Positions 1 through 8,054 of a stretch of DNA of 64,000 nucleotides are shown in pieces. A program made the position numbers and the translations under genes. The notes beneath the pieces are model-generated. The model was not told where the DNA came from, did not search any database, and saw only the letters and a list, made by a program, of their open reading frames with translations. The stretch comes from Kribbella pratensis (lineage in GTDB: Bacteria; Actinomycetota; Actinomycetes; Propionibacteriales; Kribbellaceae). The DNA is taken from contig NZ_SODP01000003.1 in NCBI RefSeq assembly GCF_004365355.1, forward strand, positions 186,001 through 250,000. The letters are read 5' to 3'. Each line of letters starts with the position of its first letter. The stretch's first letter is position 1.

Positions 1-78
1 CTCCGCGCCGCGTCCGGTGCCTACGGCAACGAGGCGGACGACGAGGACGAGAGCTTCGCCGAGACCGAGCAGTACTGA
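1..78 (+). CDS. rpoA: RNA polymerase alpha subunit, C-terminal end (partial)
   Basis: The window opens inside a reading frame whose last 25 codons end in the acidic tail DDEDESFAETEQY before a TGA stop. Acidic tails ending in EQY are known from actinobacterial RpoA, and rpoA is the standard gene directly upstream of rplQ in bacteria. The identification rests on this tail and on position; the body of the gene lies outside the window. Confidence 0.8.
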   Translation, partial: LRAASGAYGNEADDEDESFAETEQY

Positions 79-87
79 GCTGACCGA

Positions 88-125
88 GGCCCGTCGGGCC
101 CTACAACCCTTCGGCCCGACGGGCC
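88..125 (+). terminator. Perfect 13-bp inverted repeat between rpoA and rplQ
   Basis: Arms at 88-100 and 113-125 (GGCCCGTCGGGCC and its exact complement) are separated by a 12-nt loop. There is only a short T-poor tail, so it may be a partial terminator, an attenuator or an mRNA processing/stability hairpin that tunes rplQ relative to rpoA. Confidence 0.6.
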
Positions 126-146
126 TTAGATTCCTGGAGTTATGAG

Positions 147-833
147 ATGCCAACCCCCACCAAGGGTGCCCGGCTGGGCGGCAGCCCGGCGCACGAGAAG
201 CTGATCCTCAGCAACCTCGCGACGTCGCTGTTCGAGCACGGCGCCATCACCACCACCGCGGCCAAGGCCAAGCGCCTGCAGCCGCTGGCGGAGCAGATGA
301 TCACCAAGGCGAAGCGTGGTGACCTGAACTCGCGCCGTCAGGTGATGAAGCGGATCAAGGACAAGAGCGTCGTGCACGTGCTCTTCACCGAGATCGGCGA
401 GCGGTACGCCGACCGTTCGGGTGGCTACACCCGGATCACCAAGCTCGGTCCGCGTAAGGGCGACAACGCGCCGATGGTGAAGATCGAGCTGGTCGAGGCG
501 CTGGCCGACTCGCCGAAGGCGAAGAAGACCGCCAAGAAGGCTCCGGCCAAGAAGGCGGCCGCTCCGCAGGCCGAGGAGAAGGTCGAGGAGAAGGTCGAGG
601 ACGCTCCCGTTCAGGACGTCGTGGCCGGCAAGTTCGACAACTCCGCCGCGCCGCTCGAGGACGGCTCCGCGCCCGAGGGCTACACCATCAAGGGCAACGA
701 GGACTCGATGAAGTACCACACCACCGAGTCGCCGTGGTACGACCAGACGGTCGCCGAGGTCTGGTTCAAGACCGAGGCGGACGCCGAGGCCGCGGGCTTC
801 GCCAAGGCCGGCGAGACCGAGGACGACAAGTAA
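147..833 (+). CDS. rplQ: 50S ribosomal protein L17
   Basis: Structural protein of the large ribosomal subunit. The first ~120 residues form the L17 core (start [19 protein letters not shown], conserved RRYxxRxGGYTRI-like segment). They are followed by a ~100-residue actinobacterial extension rich in Lys, Ala and Glu, with a short tandem EEKVEEKVE, and an acidic C-terminus. Total 228 aa against ~120-130 aa in E. coli. The ATG at 147 is preceded by GGAG at 136-139; a competing ATG at 142 leads nowhere. It lies just after rpoA, as in most bacteria. Confidence 0.97.
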   Translation: MPTPTKGARLGGSPAHEKLILSNLATSLFEHGAITTTAAKAKRLQPLAEQMITKAKRGDLNSRRQVMKRIKDKSVVHVLFTEIGERYADRSGGYTRITKLGPRKGDNAPMVKIELVEALADSPKAKKTAKKAPAKKAAAPQAEEKVEEKVEDAPVQDVVAGKFDNSAAPLEDGSAPEGYTIKGNEDSMKYHTTESPWYDQTVAEVWFKTEADAEAAGFAKAGETEDDK

Positions 834-842
834 GCATTCCCT

Positions 843-876
843 CAGAGCCCCCTCACCGCACGGTGAGGGGGCTCTG
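843..876 (+). terminator. Intrinsic terminator after rplQ
   Basis: A 15-bp perfect stem (arms 843-857 and 862-876, CAGAGCCCCCTCACC and complement) with a 4-nt loop lies just after the rplQ stop, followed by TTGCGTT. It probably ends the ribosomal protein transcript before truA. Confidence 0.85.
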
Positions 877-893
877 TTGCGTTAGATTGCCGT

Positions 894-1706
894 GTGCGTT
901 GGCGGATAGACCTCAGGTACGACGGAACGGGCTTCCACGGCTGGGCCCGTCAAGAGGGACTCCGTACGGTGCAGGGCACGCTGGAAGAGGCCATCCGCGT
1001 CGTACTGCGGCTGCCGGACCCGCTGACCGTGACTTGTGCCGGCCGGACCGACACAGGCGTGCACGCTCGCGGCCAGGTCACCCATGTGGACGTCGAGGGC
1101 GCTGTAGACCCGCTGAGGCTCCTGAGAGGGCTGAACGGCGTCCTGCCCGAGGATGTAGCCGTCACAGCCGTCACGGCGGCTCCAGAGGGCTTTGACGCCA
1201 GGTTCTCCGCTCTGGCCCGCCGGTATGTGTACCGCCTGTGCGACGACCCGGCCGGCTGGGACCCGCTGACCCGAGGGCATGTACTCCGGGTAGGGCGGCC
1301 GCTCGACGTGGACCGCATGAACGCTGCCGCGGCCGGTCTGCTCGGCGAGCACGACTTCGCGGCGTACTGCAAGAAGCGGGAAGGTGCCAGCACAGTGCGG
1401 GCGCTGCTGGACTTCTCGTGGCAGCGGACGGGCGTCGGCCAGCTCGAGGGCACCGTGATCGCGGATGCCTTCTGTCACTCGATGGTGCGGGCTCTGGTCG
1501 GTTCGATGATCCCGGTGGGCGACGGACGGCGGGACGTGGAGTGGCCGGGCGTCGTACTGGCGGGGAAGGTGCGTGACTCGGCGGTGTCCGTGCTCCCGCC
1601 CCACGGGTTGACGCTGGAGGAAGTGCGGTACCCGGCGGACGACGAGCTGGCCGCACGGGCGTTGCAGGCCAGGCAGGTCAGGGGGGAGGTGCATCAGCGT
1701 GGGTGA
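894..1706 (+). CDS. truA: tRNA pseudouridine(38-40) synthase
   Basis: Makes pseudouridine in the anticodon stem-loop (positions 38-40) of many tRNAs. The 270-aa protein has the family core motif [14 protein letters not shown], with the catalytic Asp at about residue 53, and later TruA blocks ([24 protein letters not shown]). The GTG at 894 has no Shine-Dalgarno sequence, but TAGATT lies at 883-888, 5 nt upstream, which fits a leaderless mRNA starting at the GTG. Its end overlaps the next gene by 8 nt, so the two are likely co-translated. Confidence 0.95.
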   Translation: MRWRIDLRYDGTGFHGWARQEGLRTVQGTLEEAIRVVLRLPDPLTVTCAGRTDTGVHARGQVTHVDVEGAVDPLRLLRGLNGVLPEDVAVTAVTAAPEGFDARFSALARRYVYRLCDDPAGWDPLTRGHVLRVGRPLDVDRMNAAAAGLLGEHDFAAYCKKREGASTVRALLDFSWQRTGVGQLEGTVIADAFCHSMVRALVGSMIPVGDGRRDVEWPGVVLAGKVRDSAVSVLPPHGLTLEEVRYPADDELAARALQARQVRGEVHQRG

Positions 1707-2295
1707 CCACTTCTTCTCCGCGGACCCGCAGTCGGCGGACGTACGGCGTACCGTCGAGGCGCGGATCTGGGGGAAGCCGTATGTCTTCACGACGGCGACC
1801 GGTGTGTTCTCCCGCGACCGTCTGGACATCGGTACGGCGGTGTTGCTGCGGGAGATCGAGCCGCCGAAGCAGGCCGGCACGTTCCTCGACCTGGGCTGTG
1901 GCTACGGGCCGATCGCCTGCGCGCTGGCGCTGGAAGTCCCGAAGGCGACGGTGTGGGCGGTCGACGTGAACAGCCGGGCGCTCGAGCTGACCGGGGTGAA
2001 CGCGAAGGCCGCGGGGGTTGCCGAGCGGGTGCATGCTGCGCTGCCGGACGACGTACCCGAGAACTTGCAGTTCGACCAGATCTGGTCGAACCCGGCGATC
2101 CACATCGGCAAGCCGGAGCTTCACAAGATGCTGTTGCGCTGGCTGGGACGGCTCGCGCCCGACGGCGTGGCGTGGTTCGTCGTGGGCAAGAACCTTGGCG
2201 GCGATTCGTTGCAGCGTTGGATGACCGAGCAGGGCTATCCCTGCGAGCGGATCGGCAGCGCGAAGGGCTTCCGCGTCCTTCGCGCCACCCGCTGA
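1699..2295 (+). CDS. RsmC-like class I SAM methyltransferase
   Basis: A 198-aa methyltransferase of the MTS/RsmC small-domain type, which in relatives methylates guanine N2 in 16S rRNA. The SAM-binding loop is [11 protein letters not shown] at residues ~64-74, and the catalytic loop reads SNPAIHIG (~130-137), matching the NPPFHxG motif of RsmC/RsmD-type enzymes. E. coli RsmC has an extra N-terminal domain that is absent here. The GTG start overlaps truA by 8 nt. A G-methyltransferase acting on rRNA is likely; the exact site is not knowable from sequence alone. Confidence 0.85.
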   Translation: MGDHFFSADPQSADVRRTVEARIWGKPYVFTTATGVFSRDRLDIGTAVLLREIEPPKQAGTFLDLGCGYGPIACALALEVPKATVWAVDVNSRALELTGVNAKAAGVAERVHAALPDDVPENLQFDQIWSNPAIHIGKPELHKMLLRWLGRLAPDGVAWFVVGKNLGGDSLQRWMTEQGYPCERIGSAKGFRVLRATR

Positions 2296-2309
2296 CCAGC
2301 GCCCGTCGG

Positions 2310-4121
2310 CTAGCGCCCGGTGAACCGCTGGCCGGCTTTCCCGTTGTCCGTTTGAGGTCCGCGTCGTGCCGCGGGGTCCGCGCCGCCGGCCCGATCGCCG
2401 CCGGGACGCGACTGGCCGCTGGTCGCCGCGGCCACGCTCCGCAGCAACGCTTCGTCGCCGGAGATGTCTGCTTGTCTGACAGGCTGGCCGGCCTTCTCGA
2501 TCGCCGAGGAGAGTTGATGACTCAGCCGTTCGCCGGCCGTGGCCCGGTTCCACGCGTGCAGCTTGGTCTGGCCGGTCCGGTCGGCCTCGGCGGCCCGTGC
2601 GACGGTGGCCTCGATGCTTCCGGCCAAGGTTTCGGTGGCTTCCGCCCAACGGTCGCGATCGACAATCGTGCCGGGCTCGCCGAGGCTGAGGGCGGCTGCT
2701 CGCTGGATGCGTTCGTTCGAAGGTGCCGTGAGCAACCTGGCCGTGATCTCGTGCGGCTCCAGGCCCTGCCTTCGTGCGGCTGCCTCGGTGAGGGTCGCCA
2801 TCACCTGCGCCGTAGCGGTTCTGTCGGGTTGGGCTTGGTCCCCGGAGAAGCCAAGGGCGGTGAAGAGGCGGGTCTGCTCCTGACCGACGAAGTCCCGGCA
2901 GAGTTGGTCCTCGAAGGCCTGCCCGGCTGGATCGTTCGGCACGGCGCCAGGCGCGACCGGGTTGCACAGGCGGGCGGCCTGGGTTGCGACGACGTCGACA
3001 GCGTCCCTCAGCTCCGGAGACGGTGGTTGGGTCGCGTCGGCGTTCGCGAGGACGTCGATCACTTTCTCCTGATCGAAGGTCAGCGAGCGATCGGTCCCGG
3101 CGTACCCGAGCGCGCCGTCAGGCAGACCAGAGGTGTGCAGCGCGCCGTTCCAGTAGTCGGTGTTGAGCTTGAGCTGGAGCACCTGCGCATCACTGTCGCG
3201 CCCCTGGCCGACCGAGGCTCGGCCCAGGGCGAGATCCGTCTGTACGACGGACATCAGGCTCGCGACCTGTTGGTAGCCAGGCTGCTCAGTGTCGATCGCA
3301 TCCCTTGCCTGGGCGCAGTGCTGGAGCAGCGACGTGGCCGCCTGTCGCCCGAAGCGCTCGGCGCCCGGATCGAGCTGGCGACCGGGCTCGCCGCACTGCT
3401 GGAAGATGTCGTCGAGTTCGTTCCTCAGGTTTGCCTTCAGCCGGTCCACGTGGTCCTGCGGCGGAGTGCGCGACGAGCCGTCCGGCAGCCGACGCTGCAG
3501 CGGGTCGTTCTCCACAACGGCGTCGGCCAGCGCCTCGAAACGTTGTGCCGGCGGGGTCCGCACCAGCATGTCCTCGAGTTCGCCTGGCTGCATCCCGAGA
3601 TGGTTGCCGAGCCTCTCGGTGAGTGTGCGCGTCGCGGTCTCCAAGTACGGCTGCCGCCCCTGGACGTCGCGGATCTCCGGGAAGGCGCCATCGATCCGCG
3701 AGCCGTCGATCACCTTCGGGACGACGACGGCGTCGCGGAGACCGGAGTCCAGTGCCTGCAACCCAGGTGTCGTCGCGGGCTCAGGCGGGTCCACCTTCTC
3801 GAGGTAGACGGTGATGAAATCGTCCAGCGCCTGCCTGACGTTCTCTGCTTCCTCACGCGTCGGCTCGTATTGGCCGAGGTAGTGCGCGTCGAACATGCGA
3901 TGGCCGGAAACTCCGATCCAGTACGCCGTCCGCGCGCCCAGCACGATCGAGCCGTCGGGGCGTACGGCGTTCCGGTTGTCCTCCCAGTCCGATCGGGCGT
4001 ACAGGTCGAACGTGTCGTACCGCGTGTGCCCGAGGGCGACGGTGAGCTGGTACGCCCAGTCGAAGGCCTGCTGGTCGGCACGGCTGAAGCGGCCGTCGAT
4101 CTTCTGGTACCCGTCCGGCAT
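2310..4121 (-). CDS. Unknown protein, diverged member of a local zincin-like family
   Basis: A 603-aa soluble protein with no signal peptide or membrane segment. Its first ~200 residues align by eye with the proteins at 5586-6755 and 6984-8000 (shared D-x-W near the N-terminus, an SxxxxN+L/NxxA block, G-S/M-I/S-V/L before a paired His region). Where the 6984-8000 protein has HETDH, this one reads FITVYLEKVD, so any metal site is lost. The rest is helical, charged and Gln-rich. Function unknown. GAGGAGGA lies upstream of the ATG. It is transcribed away from the sigma factor gene across a short shared promoter region. Confidence 0.7.
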   Translation of the reverse strand: MPDGYQKIDGRFSRADQQAFDWAYQLTVALGHTRYDTFDLYARSDWEDNRNAVRPDGSIVLGARTAYWIGVSGHRMFDAHYLGQYEPTREEAENVRQALDDFITVYLEKVDPPEPATTPGLQALDSGLRDAVVVPKVIDGSRIDGAFPEIRDVQGRQPYLETATRTLTERLGNHLGMQPGELEDMLVRTPPAQRFEALADAVVENDPLQRRLPDGSSRTPPQDHVDRLKANLRNELDDIFQQCGEPGRQLDPGAERFGRQAATSLLQHCAQARDAIDTEQPGYQQVASLMSVVQTDLALGRASVGQGRDSDAQVLQLKLNTDYWNGALHTSGLPDGALGYAGTDRSLTFDQEKVIDVLANADATQPPSPELRDAVDVVATQAARLCNPVAPGAVPNDPAGQAFEDQLCRDFVGQEQTRLFTALGFSGDQAQPDRTATAQVMATLTEAAARRQGLEPHEITARLLTAPSNERIQRAAALSLGEPGTIVDRDRWAEATETLAGSIEATVARAAEADRTGQTKLHAWNRATAGERLSHQLSSAIEKAGQPVRQADISGDEALLRSVAAATSGQSRPGGDRAGGADPAARRGPQTDNGKAGQRFTGR

Positions 4122-4299
4122 GCTGCAGCCCTTCCTCCTCGGCGGAACAACCGCGCCAGACTAGCGACGGAACGGGTGATGAACAGCTGGCGTCAAGCAC
4201 CGATTGGGTTACGCTGCGGACCGTCCGGCGGCAGGAGTCAGGGTCCCGCTGCAACGAACGCGCCCCCGGCGCCGTCCTGGAGGTATGGAGGCAGCCTTG

Positions 4300-4827
4300 G
4301 TGGCAGCGGAGGCACGGACAGGGCCGCTCGACTTCGAGGTGTGGGTCAGCGAGAAGGCGGACGCCCTGCTGCGGTTCGCCTATGTCCTGACCGGCGACGC
4401 CAACCTGGCCGAGGACGCCGTACAGGACGCCCTGACGACCGCGTGTGCGCGCTGGGGGCGGGTGAGCCGGGCCGACGATCCTGAGGCGTACGTGAAGCGG
4501 ATGGTGGTGAATGCGCACATCTCCTGGTGGCGCAAGTTCCGTCGCCGTGAGGCGCCCGCCGCGGACCCGGTGCGGACTGCGCGAGCCGTTTCCGACGGTA
4601 CGGCGGCACGCGCCGAGTCCGAGGCGATCTGGGCGCTGTGCGCGACGCTGCCGGACAAACAGCGAGCAGCCGTCGTACTGCGGTTCTACGAAGAGCTGTC
4701 GTACGCCGAGATCGCGCAGCTGCTGCACTGCGCGGAGGCGACCGCCCGGTCGCATGTCCATCGCGCACTGGCTGCACTGAAGACCACGCTGAGTACTGAG
4801 AGCACGGAAGGAGCCGAGGATGCCTGA
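4300..4827 (+). CDS. ECF sigma factor (SigE-like family)
   Basis: A 175-aa extracytoplasmic-function sigma factor. Sigma-2 region LLRFAYVLTGDANLAEDAVQDAL and sigma-4 helix-turn-helix LPDKQRAAVVLRFYEELSY...AEATARSHVHRAL are clear. I chose the GTG at 4300 because TGGAGG (4286-4291) lies 8 nt upstream; an ATG at 4285 has its SD jammed against it, and 4204 would add an unlike N-terminus. The gene overlaps the next one by 8 nt. The partner is a single-pass membrane protein, so the pair probably forms a membrane-gated sigma/anti-sigma-type module. Confidence 0.85.
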   Translation: MAAEARTGPLDFEVWVSEKADALLRFAYVLTGDANLAEDAVQDALTTACARWGRVSRADDPEAYVKRMVVNAHISWWRKFRRREAPAADPVRTARAVSDGTAARAESEAIWALCATLPDKQRAAVVLRFYEELSYAEIAQLLHCAEATARSHVHRALAALKTTLSTESTEGAEDA

Positions 4828-5584
4828 GCACGACCCTGAGCAGGAGCTCGGCCCCAAGCTCACGTCTGCCCTGCACAACCAGGCCGCCGGACAGAGCGAC
4901 CTGCAGACGACCGGACTGGCCCGGGAGGCCCGTCGACGTGTGCGCCGCCGTCGTCAGACGTGGTCGGTGGCAGCAGGCGCCGTACTGGTTGCTGCTGCGA
5001 TCGGAGGTGTGTGGAGCTTTGCCGGGGGAGAATCGCCCGTTGCCACCAGCAACAGCGACTCCAGCGGTGACAGCAAGGCTGCGGCTCCGAACACGGCACC
5101 AGGCGTCGCGCCTTCCGCAGAGGCGGTGGGATGCCCGGTCGACCACCCGATCCTGAAGGCTCCCGGTCCGGACGCTGTGCCGCCCGGCACCGGGCTCGAC
5201 CTGAACACGATGGTGACCGGGCTCCGTGCCTGCCGCTACGGCCTCGCCGAGGGCGGGACCGGACTGCTCGGCCAGGAGTCGTTCAACGCCGCGACCGCGC
5301 AGCAGGTGGTGAACGAGATCAAGGTGCTGCCGGAGCGGAACGCCAAGCTCCCGGTGTTCAAGTGCGCGCCGCAGGTCTCCAAGCCGTCCGAGGCCATCGT
5401 GCTCCGCTTCGACACCGCGGCCGGTATCCGCGAGATCTGGGTCTGGTACGACGGCTGTGAGTCAGCCGGGTTCTTCACCGGCACGCACACCTACGGCCTG
5501 TTCTCGGCCCCGCTCAAGCTGTTCATGACCGGCTCGGTCCGCCCGTCCGGCGGCACGTACCTCGAAGCCCTCAAGGACTGGTAA
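4820..5584 (+). CDS. Single-pass membrane protein paired with the sigma factor
   Basis: A 254-aa protein with a cytoplasmic N-terminus (~45 residues, RRRVRRRRQ just before the membrane), one transmembrane helix at about 48-68, a Ser/Ala/Pro-rich linker and an extracytoplasmic domain with several Cys (GCPVDHP, ACRYG, FKCAPQ, DGCES). The 8-nt overlap with the sigma gene suggests it regulates the sigma factor. However, the short cytoplasmic part lacks a recognisable zinc-binding anti-sigma HxxxCxxC motif, so the role is inferred from context only. Confidence 0.75.
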   Translation: MPEHDPEQELGPKLTSALHNQAAGQSDLQTTGLAREARRRVRRRRQTWSVAAGAVLVAAAIGGVWSFAGGESPVATSNSDSSGDSKAAAPNTAPGVAPSAEAVGCPVDHPILKAPGPDAVPPGTGLDLNTMVTGLRACRYGLAEGGTGLLGQESFNAATAQQVVNEIKVLPERNAKLPVFKCAPQVSKPSEAIVLRFDTAAGIREIWVWYDGCESAGFFTGTHTYGLFSAPLKLFMTGSVRPSGGTYLEALKDW

Positions 5585-5585
5585 C

Positions 5586-6755
5586 TCATTCGACCCCGCG
5601 CTGTGACTTGCGGGTCGAGGTGATGGGCCGCACGTTGTCCCGCTCACCGGCGTTGGCACCGGACTCGGTGCTGGTGTGCTTGCCCGGCGCGGTGTGCGAC
5701 CACAGGAACTGCTGCAGTTGGGCGATCTCCTGGTCGCGCTCGCTCGGGTAGATCTGTTGGCGCAGGCCCTCGTAGTACGCCTCTTCGCGACCGGCGACGG
5801 GTTGCTGCGCGGGCCACCCCCGATCGGCCCAGATCTGCCGGATTCCTTCCTCGCGGTCGAGAAACGTCTCGCGCAGTGAGTCAGGCAGCGCGGGCGGCTC
5901 GACGCCGGGGTGCTTCGCGTGCCAGGAGTCGTAGTGGGCCTTGATGTCCTCGAGATTCAGGTCGAACTCGGTCTCGGTCAGCTCAGCGGCGTCGTGTCCC
6001 CAGGTCAACTTCGAGCCCTGGTGGGTCAGTCGGCTGCACTCGGTCATGGTCAGGCCGCTGAGCCCGCGCCGTAGTGGTCCGGTCAGGTCCTGGCGTAGCT
6101 GGTCCCGGTGCGCCTCGGGCACGCGGTCGCCGAGTTGCGTGTCGATCACCCGGTCGGCGATCGCGTTGAACCGCTGCGAACGATCCGTGCTCTCGAGCAG
6201 GTCGCGGAGCTCGTCGGGCCCCAACCCGGTGGGTCTGCTGAGCGAGTACATCAGCCGGTCCGTGGCCGTCGTGTACGCCGGGAAGGCGGGGAAGCTGTCC
6301 AGCGGCAGATCTTGCTCGGTCAGGCTCTCGGCGATCCGGCCGCCGTACGTTCCGGTGAATCGGTCGGCGAGTGCGTTCTCGAGGGCGATGTCTTCGAGCG
6401 ACCCGATCGGTGACGCGCCGGGGCCGGTGTCGTCACCCAACCCGGACAGCGAGGCGCGTGCCTGGAACACGGCCATCCTCGTCGCAGCCCCGGCCGCGTA
6501 CCGCTCCTCGTGGCTGAGCGAATGGCCCTCGATGTAACCAGGACGGGCCGGGTCGAGGATGTGCTCGCGGCTGATCGTCATACTGCCGTCGGAGTCGTAG
6601 AGGCCGCTGATCGGTCCGGGCTGCTCGTACAGCTTCCCGTTCCAGTGCGAGGGCCGGCCGGCGTACTCCGCCGTCTTGGCGACGACCGACGCGAACCAGT
6701 CGTACTCCCAGGTGCCCGGGAGGATCTCCGGACCGCGCTCGAGGAGTTCGTTCAT
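5586..6755 (-). CDS. Unknown protein, zincin-like family member with lost active site
   Basis: A 389-aa protein that shares with 6984-8000 an N-terminal GPEILPGT-x-EY-x-W signature, the WN-x-[KR]LYE block, SRE/A-EIL-x-P, and a block ending LGDD. At the HExxH position of its sibling it reads FQARA, so it is presumably not a metallopeptidase. The downstream Glu region is kept (IALENALAD). Its start overlaps the 66-aa gene upstream by 4 nt (ATGA), and it converges on the sigma/membrane pair with only 1 nt between stops. Function unknown; a regulatory or partner role for a pseudoenzyme is possible. Confidence 0.75.
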   Translation of the reverse strand: MNELLERGPEILPGTWEYDWFASVVAKTAEYAGRPSHWNGKLYEQPGPISGLYDSDGSMTISREHILDPARPGYIEGHSLSHEERYAAGAATRMAVFQARASLSGLGDDTGPGASPIGSLEDIALENALADRFTGTYGGRIAESLTEQDLPLDSFPAFPAYTTATDRLMYSLSRPTGLGPDELRDLLESTDRSQRFNAIADRVIDTQLGDRVPEAHRDQLRQDLTGPLRRGLSGLTMTECSRLTHQGSKLTWGHDAAELTETEFDLNLEDIKAHYDSWHAKHPGVEPPALPDSLRETFLDREEGIRQIWADRGWPAQQPVAGREEAYYEGLRQQIYPSERDQEIAQLQQFLWSHTAPGKHTSTESGANAGERDNVRPITSTRKSQRGVE

Positions 6756-6952
6756 CTGCGCTCCTCGGCGATCAGTTGTGCGATCGAGCTGTTCACCAGC
6801 AGTACGGCGGACCGCTCGTCCGGATCGGCCTGCGGCACCAGGTCGCCGATCCGCTGCAGTGTCTGCTGCAGTACGGCGATCCGCCCCTGCCCGGTGGCAG
6901 TCGACAACACTGCTTCGGCGTACAGCCGCTGCGCCTCACGATATGCGTCCAT
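6752..6952 (-). CDS. Small helical protein between two zincin-like paralogs
   Basis: A 66-aa acidic, fully helical-looking protein (MDAYREAQRLYAEAVL...SSIAQLIAEERR). No family recognised. It sits 31 nt after the HExxH-bearing gene and overlaps the next gene by 4 nt, so it is translated as part of a three-gene operon and may be an adaptor between the two larger proteins. Confidence 0.65.
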   Translation of the reverse strand: MDAYREAQRLYAEAVLSTATGQGRIAVLQQTLQRIGDLVPQADPDERSAVLLVNSSIAQLIAEERR

Positions 6953-6983
6953 CGGCGCTGATCATTCCTCGTCGGAGGGTCGC

Positions 6984-8000
6984 CTACCGAGCCGCTCCGC
7001 CACCGGAACGGAACCTGTCCACGCGCCACGCCGGAGGCGCCGCCGCCGCGGTCCCCGATGCCGCTGCACCTCCACCGGCAGCTGCGCCCGCGCCGCGGTC
7101 CGACTGGCTGCCGTTGTCCAGGAACTGCCGCAGGTGTGCGGTTTCCAGCCCGTCGGCCGGCTGCCGGTACTGCTGCTCGAGCGTGCCGAGGGTGCGTTCG
7201 AGATTGCGGATCGCGCGGGCGGAGAATTCCCGTCCCAGACCGTCGAGCGCCAACGGGTCCCGGTACGGCGACTCGTACTTGTGCAGTCCGGCGAGCTCCT
7301 GACGCAGTGGCCGGCTGAGACTCTTCCTGACCTGCGCCATGTGCGCCGGCGGCATCAGCCCGGCCAGACGGGTGGCGATGACCAGGTCGGCCATCGTGTT
7401 GTAGCGCTGCAGTCGCGGTGTCTGCTCGATGGCCGACAGGACGTCGTCGCGTGGCAGACCGGTGATTCTGTGCAGCCCGGTCAGTACCCCATCGACCCCT
7501 GCCTGGAAGCCGGGATACAGCGAGCCACTGAAGGCGCCGATGGAGCCGGGAATCGCCTGGTCCATCTGGATGTCCTGCATGATCAGACCGGTGAGGCTGG
7601 TCGCCTTCACCTCCGCGAGGCCTTCGCTGAGTGCTTCGTCCTCAGGGCTCAGCTCTTGAATCGCGTCCGGCGCCGAGTCGTCGCCCAGCTCGGCCTGGTG
7701 GTGGTCGGTCTCGTGCACGATCACGGCCACGCCGAGGCGGGCTCTCCGGCGGCCGTCGTGGCTGAGTGTCGCCGGTGCGTCGTACGCGCGCATCACCGGG
7801 TTGAGGATCTCCGCGCGGCTGACCGACATCGGTCCGTTCGGAACTGCGGCCGCGAGTACGCCGGTCCGGTCCTCGTACAGCCGGCGGTTCCAGGACGACG
7901 GGCGACCGGTCCGGCCTACGACCGCCTCGACGACGTACCGCACCCATTCGTACTCACGGGTGCCGGGCAGGATCTCCGGGCCGAGGGCGATGGTTGCCAC
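6984..8000 (-). CDS. Putative zincin-type metallopeptidase (HExxH), unknown family
   Basis: A 338-aa protein with no signal peptide. Residues ~96-100 read HETDH inside VAVIVHETDHHQ, a hydrophobic strand/helix followed by HExxH as in zinc metallopeptidases. Glu in SEGLAE about 26 residues later could be a third ligand of gluzincin type. The C-terminal tail is low-complexity Gly/Ala. Start choice: the GTG at 8000 gives the same short lead before GPEILPGT as its paralog; an ATG at 8024 is also in frame. First gene of the operon with the 66-aa and 389-aa genes; divergent from the ABC-F gene. Confidence 0.65.
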   Translation of the reverse strand: MATIALGPEILPGTREYEWVRYVVEAVVGRTGRPSSWNRRLYEDRTGVLAAAVPNGPMSVSRAEILNPVMRAYDAPATLSHDGRRRARLGVAVIVHETDHHQAELGDDSAPDAIQELSPEDEALSEGLAEVKATSLTGLIMQDIQMDQAIPGSIGAFSGSLYPGFQAGVDGVLTGLHRITGLPRDDVLSAIEQTPRLQRYNTMADLVIATRLAGLMPPAHMAQVRKSLSRPLRQELAGLHKYESPYRDPLALDGLGREFSARAIRNLERTLGTLEQQYRQPADGLETAHLRQFLDNGSQSDRGAGAAAGGGAAASGTAAAAPPAWRVDRFRSGGGAAR

Positions 8001-8054
8001 GCGCGTCACGATAACTGTTCGCATGGGGCGTGCCGGAGCGGTCAGACTGGGGGG

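Noticed and set aside
1953-4484. Very long plus-strand open frame antisense to the 2310-4121 gene
   Set aside because: High-GC shadow: the opposite strand has coherent codon bias, an SD and paralogs; this frame resembles no protein.
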